A stretch of 64,000 nucleotides of DNA from an uncultured Caldimonas sp. (GTDB lineage Bacteria > Pseudomonadota > Gammaproteobacteria > Burkholderiales > Burkholderiaceae), in NCBI RefSeq assembly GCF_946480305.1, contig NZ_CAMLJQ010000010.1, positions 62,001-126,000 on the forward strand, read 5' to 3'. The position numbers were made by a program, and so were the translations under genes. The notes beneath the pieces were generated by a model. It was not told where the DNA came from. It saw only the letters and a program-made list of their open reading frames with translations, and did not search any database. Positions 1 through 9,775 of the stretch are shown piece by piece. How positions within the stretch are numbered: position 1 is the first letter of the stretch; each line of letters begins with the position of its first letter.

Positions 1-1548
<1,548 letters not shown>

Positions 1549-1572
1549 GGAAAATCCTCCGAATTGCGAAGG

Positions 1573-1600
1573 AAATGAGGCAGGCGTTGCACATTTCAAG
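1573..1600 (-). promoter_or_regulatory. sigma-32 heat-shock promoter of clpB
   Basis: Read on the minus strand, CTTGAAA (1600-1594) is followed after 13 bases by CCTCATTT (1580-1573). This fits the sigma-32 consensus CTTGAAA-N13/14-CCCCATNT with one mismatch in the -10 element. Transcription would start about 18-20 bases before the clpB ATG, leaving just enough leader for the GGAGGA ribosome site. Confidence 0.8.
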
Positions 1601-1622
1601 TGCAAGCGCCGTGCCTCGACAT

Positions 1623-1642
1623 GCGCTGGATCAATCCAGCGC
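1623..1642 (-). other. inverted repeat between crcB and clpB
   Basis: Perfect 9-base arms (GCGCTGGAT / ATCCAGCGC) separated by two bases, five bases past the crcB stop. There is no T-run after it on the minus strand, so it is not a standard intrinsic terminator. It may stabilise the 3' end of the crcB message or slow read-through into clpB. Confidence 0.4.
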
Positions 1643-1647
1643 CGCGA

Positions 1648-2034
1648 TCAGCCCAGCAGCAGCCTCATGCCGCGAAAACCGAGTGCGGCGCAGCCCAGTG
1701 CGCCCAGCACGTGCGCCATCGTGTGGGCCACGGCCAGGCCCCATTGGTCCTTCTGCACCATATGCAGCGATTCGAGCGAAAAGGCGGAGAACGTGGTCAA
1801 TCCGCCCAGGAAGCCGGTGACGAACAGGAGGCGCCAGAACTCGTCCGGCGAGCGACTGAACCACACCAGTGCGCCGCCGATCAGCAATCCGCCCACACAG
1901 TTGACTGCCAGCGTGCCGAGCGGAAAGCCGCCCCAGCTAGGGTTCAGCCACATGCCCACCAGCCAGCGCAACACGGCCCCGACGGAGGCGCCCGCCGCCA
2001 CCGCCAGCGCATGGGCCAGGGTGATCTGCTGCAT
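1648..2034 (-). CDS. crcB: CrcB/Fluc fluoride exporter
   Basis: Small inner-membrane fluoride channel of the Fluc family; family members work as dual-topology dimers. The 128-residue product has four hydrophobic segments and the family motif [12 protein letters not shown] at residues 74-85. The start is set at MQQITLAH because its ATG overlaps the moaE stop (TGATG), suggesting translational coupling. An in-frame extension upstream would run into moaE and lacks support. It is the only crcB here, which suits a homodimer. No fluoride riboswitch is possible directly upstream because that DNA codes for moaE. Confidence 0.93.
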   Translation of the reverse strand: MQQITLAHALAVAAGASVGAVLRWLVGMWLNPSWGGFPLGTLAVNCVGGLLIGGALVWFSRSPDEFWRLLFVTGFLGGLTTFSAFSLESLHMVQKDQWGLAVAHTMAHVLGALGCAALGFRGMRLLLG

Positions 2035-2525
2035 CAGCCCTGGGCCGTGCCGGCGTTGTCGGCCTTGATGCCCCACCGCGCCAGCGCAGCATCGTCGCTG
2101 CTGCGCGCGTCGACCCAGCGAGCGCCTTCCGGCGTGTGCTCCTTCTTCCAGAAGGGCGCCTGCGTCTTGAGGTAGTCCATCAGGAACTCGCAGGCCTGGA
2201 ACGCCTCGCCCCGGTGGGCCGAGGTGACAGCCACCATCACGATCTGGTCGGCCGGCGCGAGCGGCCCCACCCGGTGGATCACGCGCGCCGCGCGGATGCG
2301 GAAACGCCGCTCGGCTTCGTCGATCATGGCTTCGATCGACTTCTCGGTCATGCCCGGGTAGTGCTCCAGCTCCATGCGCTGCACACCCTGGCCTTCGCTC
2401 ACGTCGCGCACCGTCCCGACGAATGCGGCCACCGCGCCCACGCCGGTGTCGCCGGCACGCAGGCGAGCCACCTCAGCGGACAGGTCGAAGTCTTCGGTCT
2501 GGATGCTCACGCGTGGCATGCCCAT
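2034..2525 (-). CDS. moaE: molybdopterin synthase large (catalytic) subunit
   Basis: MoaE inserts two sulfurs, delivered by thiocarboxylated MoaD, into cyclic pyranopterin monophosphate to form molybdopterin. The 163-residue protein has the family's conserved core, including SAHRGEAF and the FWKKEH segment. Lys120 and Lys127 align by position with the two active-site lysines known in the E. coli enzyme. It sits three bases after moaD, as expected for partners of one complex, and its stop overlaps the crcB start. Confidence 0.96.
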   Translation of the reverse strand: MGMPRVSIQTEDFDLSAEVARLRAGDTGVGAVAAFVGTVRDVSEGQGVQRMELEHYPGMTEKSIEAMIDEAERRFRIRAARVIHRVGPLAPADQIVMVAVTSAHRGEAFQACEFLMDYLKTQAPFWKKEHTPEGARWVDARSSDDAALARWGIKADNAGTAQG

Positions 2526-2528
2526 GGT

Positions 2529-2780
2529 TCAGCCTCCGGTCACGGGCGGGAAGAAGGCCACTTCCGCGTGCTCGGTGACCACGGCGGCATCGTCGCACAG
2601 CGACTGGTTCAACGCGGCACGCAATGCCTTGCCGCGTGCCAGCGAGTCGGCATGCGCCGGCGAGCGCCCGATGAGCTGGTCGCGCAACTGCCCCACCGTG
2701 CAGCCGTGCCCCACGTCGACGGTTTCGCCGGGACCGAGCGCCTCGCGGATGGACGCGAAGTACTTCACCGTCACCTTCAT
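2529..2780 (-). CDS. moaD: molybdopterin synthase sulfur carrier subunit
   Basis: Ubiquitin-like 83-residue protein ending in VTGG. The C-terminal double glycine is adenylated and thiocarboxylated to carry sulfur to MoaE. The start at MKVTVKYF is preferred over a start three codons earlier because its ATG overlaps the moeA stop as ATGA, a coupling pattern repeated along this operon. The length fits the family (about 81 residues). Confidence 0.95.
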   Translation of the reverse strand: MKVTVKYFASIREALGPGETVDVGHGCTVGQLRDQLIGRSPAHADSLARGKALRAALNQSLCDDAAVVTEHAEVAFFPPVTGG

Positions 2781-3997
2781 TGCATCCACTCCGAAAACGA
2801 CAGGTAGCGCACCACGTCACCGGCCTGGATGGCCTGCCCCGGCGGGTTGTCGACCACCCCGTCGGCCCACACCGTGGAGGTGAGCACACCGGAGCTCTGG
2901 TTGGGAAACAACTCGACGTGCCCGTCCGCGGTGCGGCGCACACGGAGGAACTCGCGGCGCTTGTCGGGCCTGGGCCAGTCGAACGAGGCGCGCAGCAGTA
3001 CCGGCTTGGGTGGCTCGACCGGAGCCCCTTGCAGCGCCAGCAGGAAGGGCCGCACCGCGAGCAGGAAGGTCACGAAACTCGACACCGGGTTGCCCGGCAG
3101 CCCGATGAACCAAGCGCCCCGCACGCGGCCGAACGCCAGAGGTTTGCCCGGCTTGATCGCGATCTGCCACAGGTCGAGCTGCCCTTCTGCCTGCACCGCG
3201 GGCTTGATGTGGTCTTCCTCGCCCACCGAGACCCCGCCGGACGTGAGGATCAGGTCGTGGCCCGAGGCGGCAGCACGCAGCGCCTCGCGTGTCGCTGCGA
3301 GCGTATCGGGCACGATGCCGAGGTCGGTGCATACGCAGCCAAACTGCGCAAGCAAGGCTCGCAGCGTGTAGCGGTTGGAGTTGTAGATGGCTCCCGGGCG
3401 CAACGGCTCGCCGGGCATCACCAATTCGTCGCCCGTGGAGAACAGCGCCACGCGCGGCCTGCGCGCCACCGCCAAAGTCGCTGCCCCTACGGTGGCGGCC
3501 AATCCGATCGCCTGGGCGGTCAGCCGGGTGCCACGCGCCAGCACGACGCTGCCCCGGCGCACATCCTCGCCCTGCTCCCGGATCCACTGCCGGGGCAAGG
3601 GCACCGTGTTGATGCGCACCTTGTCGTCGTCGAGACGCTCGCACTGCTCCTGCATCACGATCGCGTCGGCCCCTTCAGGCACCGGCGCGCCGGTGAAGAT
3701 GCGCGCAGCGGTACCGGGCTCGAGCACCGCGCCCACCTGGCCGGCCGCCACGCGCTGCGACACGGGCAGCACGACGCCCTCGTCGGGAATGTTGGACAGG
3801 CGCACCGCATAGCCGTCCATGGCGCTGTTCGCGAGCGGCGGCACGTCGAGCGGCGAGACCAGGTCTTCTGCCAGCACCCGGCCCAGTGCCTCTGCCGTCG
3901 GCAACCGATCGTGCTCCGGGAACGGGGCGACGGGAGCAAGGAGACGCTGCAGCGCCTCCTCCAGGCTCAGCATGGGGCTACGGGGCGGTGTACTCAT
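2777..3997 (-). CDS. moeA: molybdopterin molybdenumtransferase
   Basis: MoeA inserts molybdate into adenylated molybdopterin to complete the cofactor. The 406-residue protein shows the family blocks NSAMDGYAVR, GGVSVGEEDHIKP and PGNPVSSF. I start at the ATG at 3997, overlapping the mobB stop by 20 bases, because E. coli MoeA also has a short leader before its LSLEEAL-like helix. The ATG at 3973 (MLSLEEAL) is a real alternative, and neither has a strong ribosome site. The moaA, moaC and mobA partners are not in this window. Confidence 0.95.
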   Translation of the reverse strand: MSTPPRSPMLSLEEALQRLLAPVAPFPEHDRLPTAEALGRVLAEDLVSPLDVPPLANSAMDGYAVRLSNIPDEGVVLPVSQRVAAGQVGAVLEPGTAARIFTGAPVPEGADAIVMQEQCERLDDDKVRINTVPLPRQWIREQGEDVRRGSVVLARGTRLTAQAIGLAATVGAATLAVARRPRVALFSTGDELVMPGEPLRPGAIYNSNRYTLRALLAQFGCVCTDLGIVPDTLAATREALRAAASGHDLILTSGGVSVGEEDHIKPAVQAEGQLDLWQIAIKPGKPLAFGRVRGAWFIGLPGNPVSSFVTFLLAVRPFLLALQGAPVEPPKPVLLRASFDWPRPDKRREFLRVRRTADGHVELFPNQSSGVLTSTVWADGVVDNPPGQAIQAGDVVRYLSFSEWMQ

Positions 3998-4499
3998 AGC
4001 GGGAAGCATTCTGCAGCAGATGCTCGACCACGGCGTCCGGGTCGTTGAGGTCCAATACCGGGCGCAGGGTCGGTTCCGGCAGCTGGTCGGGGCTGTCGGT
4101 GGCGATGGCAAAGACGAAGGGGTCCTCGACGTACTGCATGCGCTGGCCGGTGTCTGCGCGCCAGACCTCGATCTTGCCGATGTCCGCGTGCTTGAAGCCC
4201 TCGACCAGTACCCAGTCGCAGTCGATCAATTCCGCAATCAACTGGTGCACCGTCGGTTCGCACGCCACTTCGTACTCGCGGATCTTCGCGAGCCGGCGAT
4301 CGGAGGCGACCACCACTTCGAAGGCGCCCGCCTGGCGATGCCGCCACGAGTCCTTGCCCTCATGGTCGATGTCGAAGCGGTGATGGGCATGCTTGACCAC
4401 CGATACACGCAGCCCCGCCCGCTTCAGCCGAGCGATGACGTGCTCCGCCAAGGTGGTCTTGCCCGAGCCCGAATACCCGCAGAAGCCGACGACGTTCAT
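3978..4499 (-). CDS. mobB: molybdopterin-guanine dinucleotide biosynthesis adaptor
   Basis: P-loop GTPase-like protein that assists MobA in attaching GMP to molybdopterin. The Walker A motif GYSGSGKTT is at residues 8-16, followed by the family-typical VVKHAHH stretch. The length of 173 residues is normal. It lies 19 bases after thrC and overlaps moeA, so cofactor genes appear to be cotranscribed with the threonine genes. Confidence 0.95.
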   Translation of the reverse strand: MNVVGFCGYSGSGKTTLAEHVIARLKRAGLRVSVVKHAHHRFDIDHEGKDSWRHRQAGAFEVVVASDRRLAKIREYEVACEPTVHQLIAELIDCDWVLVEGFKHADIGKIEVWRADTGQRMQYVEDPFVFAIATDSPDQLPEPTLRPVLDLNDPDAVVEHLLQNASRYEYTAP

Positions 4500-4518
4500 G
4501 GCTTTCCGAACGTCGAGG

Positions 4519-5925
4519 TCAACAGTTGCGGGTGATGTAGTCCTTGATCGCCTGCGCCGAGTGCGGCACGACGGTGAAGCGCTTGGGCAGCGTCTCGATG
4601 CCTTCGAGCGCTGCGGGCCTTTCCGGTTCGCGTCCGAGTGCCTCGCGTATGGTTGCCGCGAACTTCACGGGCAGTGCGGTCTCGAGCACCAGCATCGGAA
4701 CGCCCGGCTGCAGCCGCTCCCGTGCGACCTTCAGCCCGTCCGCCGTATGCGTGTCGATCATCACGCCGCAGCGCTCGAAGGTCTCGCGAATGGTCGCCAG
4801 GCGGTCCGCATGCGTGCTCCTGCCGGAGACGAAACCGTAGTCGGCAACGCGCGCGAACTCATGCGGCAGCAATTGGAAGGAGCCGTGCAGCTCAACCTCT
4901 TCCTTGAACAACCGGCGCGTGCGCTCCCCGTCGCGCCCGAGCAGGTCGAACACGAAACGCTCGAAGTTCGATGCCTTCGAAATGTCCATCGACGGGCTCG
5001 AGGTCTCGTACGTCTCGGCGCTCTTGCGCACGCGGTAGATGCCGGTGCGAAAGAACTCGTCGAGCACGTCGTTCTCGTTCGTCGCCAGCACGAGCTGACG
5101 GATCGGCAGGCCCATCATGCGCGCCACGTGTCCGGCACAGATGTTGCCGAAATTGCCCGAGGGCACCGCGAAGCTGACCACCTCTTCGTTCGACTTGGTC
5201 GCTTGAAAGTAGCCAGCGAAGTAGTAGACGACCTGCGCCACCAGGCGCGCCCAGTTGATCGAGTTGACGGTGCCGATACGGTGGCGCCGCTTGAACTCCA
5301 GGTCGTTCGAGACGGCCTTGACGATGTCCTGGCAATCGTCGAACACCCCCTCGACCGCGAGGTTGTGGATGTTCGCATCCTGCAGGCTGAACATCTGCGC
5401 CTGCTGGAACGGACTCATGCGCCCATGGGGCGACAGCATGAACACCCGCACCCCCTTCTTGCCGCGCATCGCATATTCGGCCGCACTGCCCGTATCGCCG
5501 GACGTCGCCCCCAGGATGTTCAACTGCTCGCCACGGCGCGCCAGTTCGTACTCGAACAGGTTGCCGAGCAACTGCATCGCCATGTCCTTGAAGGCGAGCG
5601 TCGGGCCGTTGGAGAGGGCCTCGAGGTAGAGCCCCGGTTCCAGGGGCTTCAGCGGCACGATTTCGGCGGTCCCGAACACCTCTTTGGTGTACGTGCGGGC
5701 CACGATGTCGCGCAAGTCCGCAGCCGGGATGTCGTCGATGTAGAGCGACAGCACCTCGAAGGCCAGTTCGGCATACGACAACGCGCGCCAGCGGCCCAGC
5801 GTTGCCTTGTCCACTTTCGGGTACTCGAGCGGCAGATACAGCCCGCCGTCCGGCGCCAGGCCCTCAAGCAGAATTTCCGAAAAGCCGCGCTGCGTCTGGT
5901 CGCCCCGGGTGCTGATGTATTTCAA
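4519..5925 (-). CDS. thrC: threonine synthase
   Basis: PLP enzyme converting O-phosphohomoserine to threonine, the last step of the pathway. The 468-residue length and the N-terminal YISTRGD block match the long (E. coli/yeast-type) class. The PLP lysine is Lys113 in LAFKDM. The start codon is TTG, supported by GGAG six bases upstream; no in-frame ATG lies nearby that would keep the conserved N-terminus. It follows hom by 28 bases. Confidence 0.96.
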   Translation of the reverse strand: MKYISTRGDQTQRGFSEILLEGLAPDGGLYLPLEYPKVDKATLGRWRALSYAELAFEVLSLYIDDIPAADLRDIVARTYTKEVFGTAEIVPLKPLEPGLYLEALSNGPTLAFKDMAMQLLGNLFEYELARRGEQLNILGATSGDTGSAAEYAMRGKKGVRVFMLSPHGRMSPFQQAQMFSLQDANIHNLAVEGVFDDCQDIVKAVSNDLEFKRRHRIGTVNSINWARLVAQVVYYFAGYFQATKSNEEVVSFAVPSGNFGNICAGHVARMMGLPIRQLVLATNENDVLDEFFRTGIYRVRKSAETYETSSPSMDISKASNFERFVFDLLGRDGERTRRLFKEEVELHGSFQLLPHEFARVADYGFVSGRSTHADRLATIRETFERCGVMIDTHTADGLKVARERLQPGVPMLVLETALPVKFAATIREALGREPERPAALEGIETLPKRFTVVPHSAQAIKDYITRNC

Positions 5926-5953
5926 GTCCGTCTCCGACAGTGGACTGGTGGCG

Positions 5954-7264
5954 TCAGTTGAGTTCTTCCTTGCGGATGCGCACGATCGGCTGCAGCACGG
6001 TAGGCAATGCCTGCATCTGGGCCATGGCCCGGTTCATGCGGCCTTCTTCCGTGTCGTGCGTCAGGATGATCAGGTCCGTCTGGTTTTCGTTGTCGCCCGC
6101 TTCGCGCTGCAACACGGCGTCGATGGAGATGTCGTGCTCGGCCAGGATGCCGGTGATGCGGGCCAGCACACCCGTCTGGTCGGCCACGCGCAGGCGCAGG
6201 TAGAACGACGTCACCACCTGCTCGATCGGCAGGATCGGTGTGCTGTCAAGCGCATCCGGCTGGAACGCCAGGTGCGGCACACGATGGTCGGGGTCAGCCG
6301 TATGCAGGCGCGTCACGTCGACGAGATCGGCCACCACTGCGGAGGCAGTCGGCTCCGATCCCGCGCCCTTGCCGTAATACAGCGTCGAACCCACCGCGTC
6401 GCCATGAACGACGACGGCATTCATGGCACCTTCGACGTTGGCCACCAGCCGCTTCTCGGGCACCAGCGTCGGGTGCACGCGCAGCTCGATCCCCTGTTCG
6501 CGACGTTTCGTGATCCCCAGCAGCTTGATGCGGTAGCCCAGCTGCTCGGCGTAGGTGATGTCGGCCGCCTGCAGCTTCGTGATGCCTTCGACATAGGCCT
6601 TGTCGAACTGCACCGGAACACCGAACGCAATCGCGCTCATGATCGAGGCCTTGTGCGCGGCATCCACGCCTTCGATATCGAAGGTCGGGTCGGCTTCGGC
6701 ATAGCCCAGCCGCTGCGCTTCCTTCAACACGGTGTCGAAATCCAGGCCCTTCGAGCGCATCTCGCTGAGGATGAAGTTCGTCGTGCCGTTGATGATCCCG
6801 GCGATCCACTGGATGCGGTTCGCGGTCAGCCCCTCGCGCAGCGCCTTGATGATGGGCACGCCGCCGGCGACTGCGGCCTCGAAGGCGACCATCACGCCCT
6901 TGGCGCTCGCAGCGGCGAAGATCTCGGTGCCATGAACCGCCAGCAGCGCCTTGTTCGCCGTGACCACATGCTTGCCGGCATCGATGGCCTTCAACACCAA
7001 CTCCTTGGCGCGCGTGGTTCCGCCGATCAACTCGACCACGATGTCGATCGACGGATCAATCACCAAAGCGTCGAAGTCGTTGGTGATTTCAACCTCCGCA
7101 CCCAGCGCTGCGCGCGCCTTCTCGGTGTTGCGGGCTGCAATGCGCGCAATCTCGATCCCGCGGCCGGCACGACGCTTGATTTCGGCCTGGTTGCGGTGGA
7201 GAACGTTCGCGACACCGCTGGCGACAACGCCAGCGCCCAGCAATCCGATGCGGATGGGATTCAT
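5954..7264 (-). CDS. hom: homoserine dehydrogenase
   Basis: NAD(P)-dependent reduction of aspartate semialdehyde to homoserine, the branch-point step for threonine and methionine. The dinucleotide-binding motif GLLGAGVVASG is at residues 7-17. The catalytic domain is followed by a C-terminal ACT domain (about 355-430), the usual site for threonine feedback. The length of 436 residues is that of monofunctional Hom. It stands 18 bases after the aminotransferase gene and ahead of thrC, a common betaproteobacterial order. Confidence 0.97.
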   Translation of the reverse strand: MNPIRIGLLGAGVVASGVANVLHRNQAEIKRRAGRGIEIARIAARNTEKARAALGAEVEITNDFDALVIDPSIDIVVELIGGTTRAKELVLKAIDAGKHVVTANKALLAVHGTEIFAAASAKGVMVAFEAAVAGGVPIIKALREGLTANRIQWIAGIINGTTNFILSEMRSKGLDFDTVLKEAQRLGYAEADPTFDIEGVDAAHKASIMSAIAFGVPVQFDKAYVEGITKLQAADITYAEQLGYRIKLLGITKRREQGIELRVHPTLVPEKRLVANVEGAMNAVVVHGDAVGSTLYYGKGAGSEPTASAVVADLVDVTRLHTADPDHRVPHLAFQPDALDSTPILPIEQVVTSFYLRLRVADQTGVLARITGILAEHDISIDAVLQREAGDNENQTDLIILTHDTEEGRMNRAMAQMQALPTVLQPIVRIRKEELN

Positions 7265-7282
7265 AGAAACTCGATCAGTGGT

Positions 7283-8509
7283 TCAGTAGGAATGACGTTT
7301 GCGGTAGTGCTCGAGGAACCGCGCAATGCGACCGATCGCCTCGGTGAGGTCGTCGGAATTGGGGAGGAACACGAGCCGGAAGTGGTCCGGCTGCGGCCAG
7401 TTGAAGCCGGTGCCCTGCACGATCAGCACCTTCTCCTCGGCCAGTAGTTCGTAGGCGAACTGCTGGTCATCCTCGATGGGATACAGCTTGGGGTCGAGCC
7501 GCGGGAACATGTACAGCGCGGCCTTCGGCTTCACGCAGCTGACGCCTGGAATGTCGGTCAGCAGTTGATGCGCGAGGTCGCGCTGGCGGCACAGCCTGCC
7601 GCCCGGCGCCACGAGGTCCTTGATGCTCTGGTAGCCGCCCAAGGCGGTCTGGATGGCAAGCTGCCCGGGTGTGTTCGCGCACAGGCGCATCGAGGCGAGC
7701 ATGTTCAGGCCCTCGATGTAGTCGCGTGCGTGCCTTTTCTCTCCGGACACCACCATCCAGCCGGCACGGTAGCCGCAGGACCGATAGTTCTTCGAAAGCC
7801 CGTTGAACGTGACGAACAACACGTCGTCCGCCAGCGAGGCGATGCTGGTGTGGGTGTTCCCGTCGTACAGCGTCTTGTCGTAGATCTCGTCGGCGAAGAC
7901 GATCAGTTGGTGCTGGCGCGCAATCTCGACGAGTTCGAGCAGCAGCGAGTCCGGATACAGCGCCCCGGTGGGGTTGTTCGGGTTGATCACGACGATCGCC
8001 TTGGTGTTCGGCGTGATCTTCTTCCTGATGTCGGCGACGTCCGGCATCCAGTCGGCCTGCTCGTCGCACATGTAGTGCACCGGCTTGCCACCCGAGAGCG
8101 CTACCACCGCCGTGTAGAGCGGGTAATCTGGAGCGGGGATCAGCACCTCGTCGCCGTCGTTCAGCAACGCATTCATCGACATGCCGATGAGTTCGGACGC
8201 CCCGTTGCCGAGAAACACGTCGTCCACCGTCACGCCCCGGACGTTCTTCTCCTGCGTGTAATGCACAACCGCCTTGCGCGGTGCGAACAGCCCTTTCGAA
8301 TCCGTGTAGCCGGCCGTGTGCGGCACGTTGCGGATCATGTCCTGGACGATCTCGTCCGGCGGTTCCAGGCCGAACACGGCCAGATTGCCGATGTTCAGCT
8401 TGATGATCTTGTGGCCCTCTTCCTCCATCTGGCGGGCCTTCTCCAGCACCGGCCCTCGAATGTCGTAACAGACATTGGCCAGCTTGGCGGACTTGGAGAC
8501 GGATTTCAA
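7283..8509 (-). CDS. alaA: PLP-dependent aminotransferase, alanine transaminase type
   Basis: Class I/II aminotransferase, most like bacterial alanine-pyruvate (AlaA/AlaT) enzymes. In the 408 residues are NPNNPTG (176-182), Asp207 for the PLP ring nitrogen, and the Schiff-base lysine Lys240 in LSKNYR. The chosen start is a TTG at 8509 preceded by GGAGG with five bases of spacing. It gives MKSVSKSAKLANV, the usual N-terminus; an upstream in-frame extension is unlikely. First gene of the apparent alaA-hom-thrC-mobB-moeA operon. The exact amino donor is inferred from family and context. Confidence 0.88.
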   Translation of the reverse strand: MKSVSKSAKLANVCYDIRGPVLEKARQMEEEGHKIIKLNIGNLAVFGLEPPDEIVQDMIRNVPHTAGYTDSKGLFAPRKAVVHYTQEKNVRGVTVDDVFLGNGASELIGMSMNALLNDGDEVLIPAPDYPLYTAVVALSGGKPVHYMCDEQADWMPDVADIRKKITPNTKAIVVINPNNPTGALYPDSLLLELVEIARQHQLIVFADEIYDKTLYDGNTHTSIASLADDVLFVTFNGLSKNYRSCGYRAGWMVVSGEKRHARDYIEGLNMLASMRLCANTPGQLAIQTALGGYQSIKDLVAPGGRLCRQRDLAHQLLTDIPGVSCVKPKAALYMFPRLDPKLYPIEDDQQFAYELLAEEKVLIVQGTGFNWPQPDHFRLVFLPNSDDLTEAIGRIARFLEHYRKRHSY

Positions 8510-8573
8510 GGGAACCTCCGCAGACGGAAAAACGGCTGGCAGCAGGGATATATGTTTGCTGCAGTGCAAAACC

Positions 8574-8579
8574 TATAAT
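8574..8579 (+). promoter_or_regulatory. candidate -10 element (TATAAT) in divergent region
   Basis: A perfect TATAAT on the plus strand in the 140-base gap between alaA and the Mth938-like gene. The base run 17 upstream (TATGTT) is a poor -35. It could drive the plus-strand gene with a leader of about 65 bases. Confidence 0.35.
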
Positions 8580-8649
8580 TTAACCACAGCAGCCCGGCCG
8601 AACTTCGATTTTCAGGCTGCCTCCCGACCACCCACTTGCGCACGTTCCA

Positions 8650-9024
8650 GTGAAACTCCAGCCTGATCGCATCGATTCTGCCAACGTCATCGGTGCCCGG
8701 GGTCCGGACGGCGTGACGATCAATGGCCAAGCGCACCGAACGAGCGTCGTCGTTCCGTGGAAGGGGCGCGTCAGCAGCTGGGAGTGCACCGGAGTGGAGG
8801 AGATCCGCGCGGAGCACTTTCAGCAGGTGGCCGAACTCGCACCCGAGGTGGTGCTGTTCGGCAGCGGCACGAGACTCCGGTTTGCAAAGCCGGAAGCCTT
8901 GCGGCCGCTGATCGAGCGAGGCATCGGCGTGGAGACGATGGACACCGCCGCAGCTTGCCGCACCTACAACATTCTGGTGTCTGAGGGACGCTCCGTCGTC
9001 GCCGCGCTCCTCATCGAATCCTGA
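8650..9024 (+). CDS. Mth938/DUF498-domain protein
   Basis: A 124-residue protein of the Mth938-like (DUF498, Xcc1710-like) family: small soluble alpha/beta proteins of unsettled function, related to the mitochondrial assembly factor NDUFAF3. Recognisable are VVPWKG, the PEVVLFGSG block, and the GIGVETMDTAAACRTYN stretch typical of the family's C-terminal half. The start codon is GTG and no good ribosome site is visible, so the start is uncertain. It is divergent from alaA and is followed by bcp after 126 bases. Confidence 0.85.
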   Translation: MKLQPDRIDSANVIGARGPDGVTINGQAHRTSVVVPWKGRVSSWECTGVEEIRAEHFQQVAELAPEVVLFGSGTRLRFAKPEALRPLIERGIGVETMDTAAACRTYNILVSEGRSVVAALLIES

Positions 9025-9088
9025 AAATCGCCCAGCGTGCAACTGGGGCTTCTTGCAGGGTGATAGAGAACGCGCAGCTCCGGGGGGA

Positions 9089-9108
9089 TTGACACTAGCA
9101 CGTATAAT
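9089..9108 (+). promoter_or_regulatory. TTGACA and TATAAT eight bases apart, before bcp
   Basis: Perfect -35 (9089-9094) and -10 (9103-9108) hexamers are separated by only 8 bases, far short of the usual 16-18, so they cannot serve together for one standard sigma-70 polymerase. No good partner is seen for either at normal distance. The TATAAT lies 43 bases before the bcp ATG and probably marks its promoter, perhaps activator-dependent. Confidence 0.4.
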
Positions 9109-9150
9109 GAAGGGCTACGCCTGATCGGGCGCACAACTTCCAAAACCTAC

Positions 9151-9621
9151 ATGACGCCAGCTCTCAATAAACCCCTCCCGGAATTTGAAGCGCTCGCGAC
9201 CGACGGTGTGAAGTACACCCCGCAGGCCTTTGCGGGGCAGACCGTCGTCCTGTACTTCTATCCCAAAGACAATACCCCAGGCTGCACCACCGAGGCCATG
9301 CAATTCCGCGACAAGCACAAGGACTTCCTGAAGGCCGGTGCAGTGGTTTTCGGCGTCTCTCGCGACAACATGGCCTCGCACGACAAGTTCAAGCAGAGCC
9401 TGGAGCTGCCGTTCGAACTGATCGCCGACACCGAGGAAAAGATGTGCCACATGTTCGGCGTGGTCAAGAACAAGATCATGTACGGCAAGAAGGTCAAGGG
9501 CATCGAGCGCAGCACCTTCGTGGTCGACGCCGAAGGTGTGCTTCGTCACGAGTGGCGCGGTATCAAGGTCGCAGGCCATGTCGACGAAGTCCTGAAGGCA
9601 GTGAAAGCACTGAAGAAGTGA
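9151..9621 (+). CDS. bcp: thioredoxin-dependent peroxiredoxin Bcp/PrxQ
   Basis: Cytosolic peroxiredoxin reducing hydrogen and organic peroxides. The peroxidatic Cys45 is in TPGCTTEA. The resolving cysteine found five residues later in E. coli Bcp is replaced by Met50; the only other cysteine is Cys99 (KMCHMFG). It may thus be a one-Cys enzyme or use Cys99. Length 156 residues, as usual. The ATG has no clear ribosome site. It ends in front of the small promoter/terminator unit that precedes phoH. Confidence 0.95.
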   Translation: MTPALNKPLPEFEALATDGVKYTPQAFAGQTVVLYFYPKDNTPGCTTEAMQFRDKHKDFLKAGAVVFGVSRDNMASHDKFKQSLELPFELIADTEEKMCHMFGVVKNKIMYGKKVKGIERSTFVVDAEGVLRHEWRGIKVAGHVDEVLKAVKALKK

Positions 9622-9645
9622 GCTTGACGAGCGGCCTGCCAGCCG

Positions 9646-9673
9646 TTGATCCATCACATGAGTTGTGCATAAT
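9646..9673 (+). promoter_or_regulatory. candidate sigma-70 promoter between bcp and phoH
   Basis: TTGATC (9646-9651) and CATAAT (9668-9673) with a 16-base spacer. The predicted start is near 9680, about 35 bases before the hairpin terminator at 9714 and 96 bases before the phoH ATG. Confidence 0.5.
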
Positions 9674-9679
9674 GGGTTC

Positions 9680-9746
9680 ATGCCGTTGAGTTGGACTCCT
9701 GCATAACCGCGAAGCCGCACAGCTTGCTGTGCGGCTTTTTGTTTTC
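9680..9746 (+). ncRNA. candidate small RNA or terminated phoH leader
   Basis: A promoter at 9646-9673 followed within 70 bases by a strong intrinsic terminator would give a transcript of about 66 nucleotides with a short open 5' region carrying the pyrimidine-rich GACTCCTGC. It could be a free-standing small RNA or the attenuated leader of phoH. There is no coding potential of note. The call rests on signal layout alone. Confidence 0.3.
9714..9746 (+). terminator. intrinsic terminator upstream of phoH
   Basis: GCCGCACAGC and GCTGTGCGGC form a perfect stem (9714-9723 / 9726-9735), immediately followed by TTTTTGTTTT. It can end bcp transcripts, but the phoH ATG is only 30 bases further on, so phoH must be read through it or start extremely close. 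Confidence 0.85.
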
Positions 9747-9775
9747 GCAGCCTGACGTTTGAACGTCGCCAAGCA

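Noticed and set aside
2035..2200. Possible fluoride riboswitch before crcB
   Set aside because: The DNA upstream of crcB is the moaE coding sequence and shows no riboswitch core.
7265..7282. Threonine attenuator leader before hom
   Set aside because: Only 18 bases separate alaA and hom; no leader peptide rich in Thr/Ile and no terminator hairpin.
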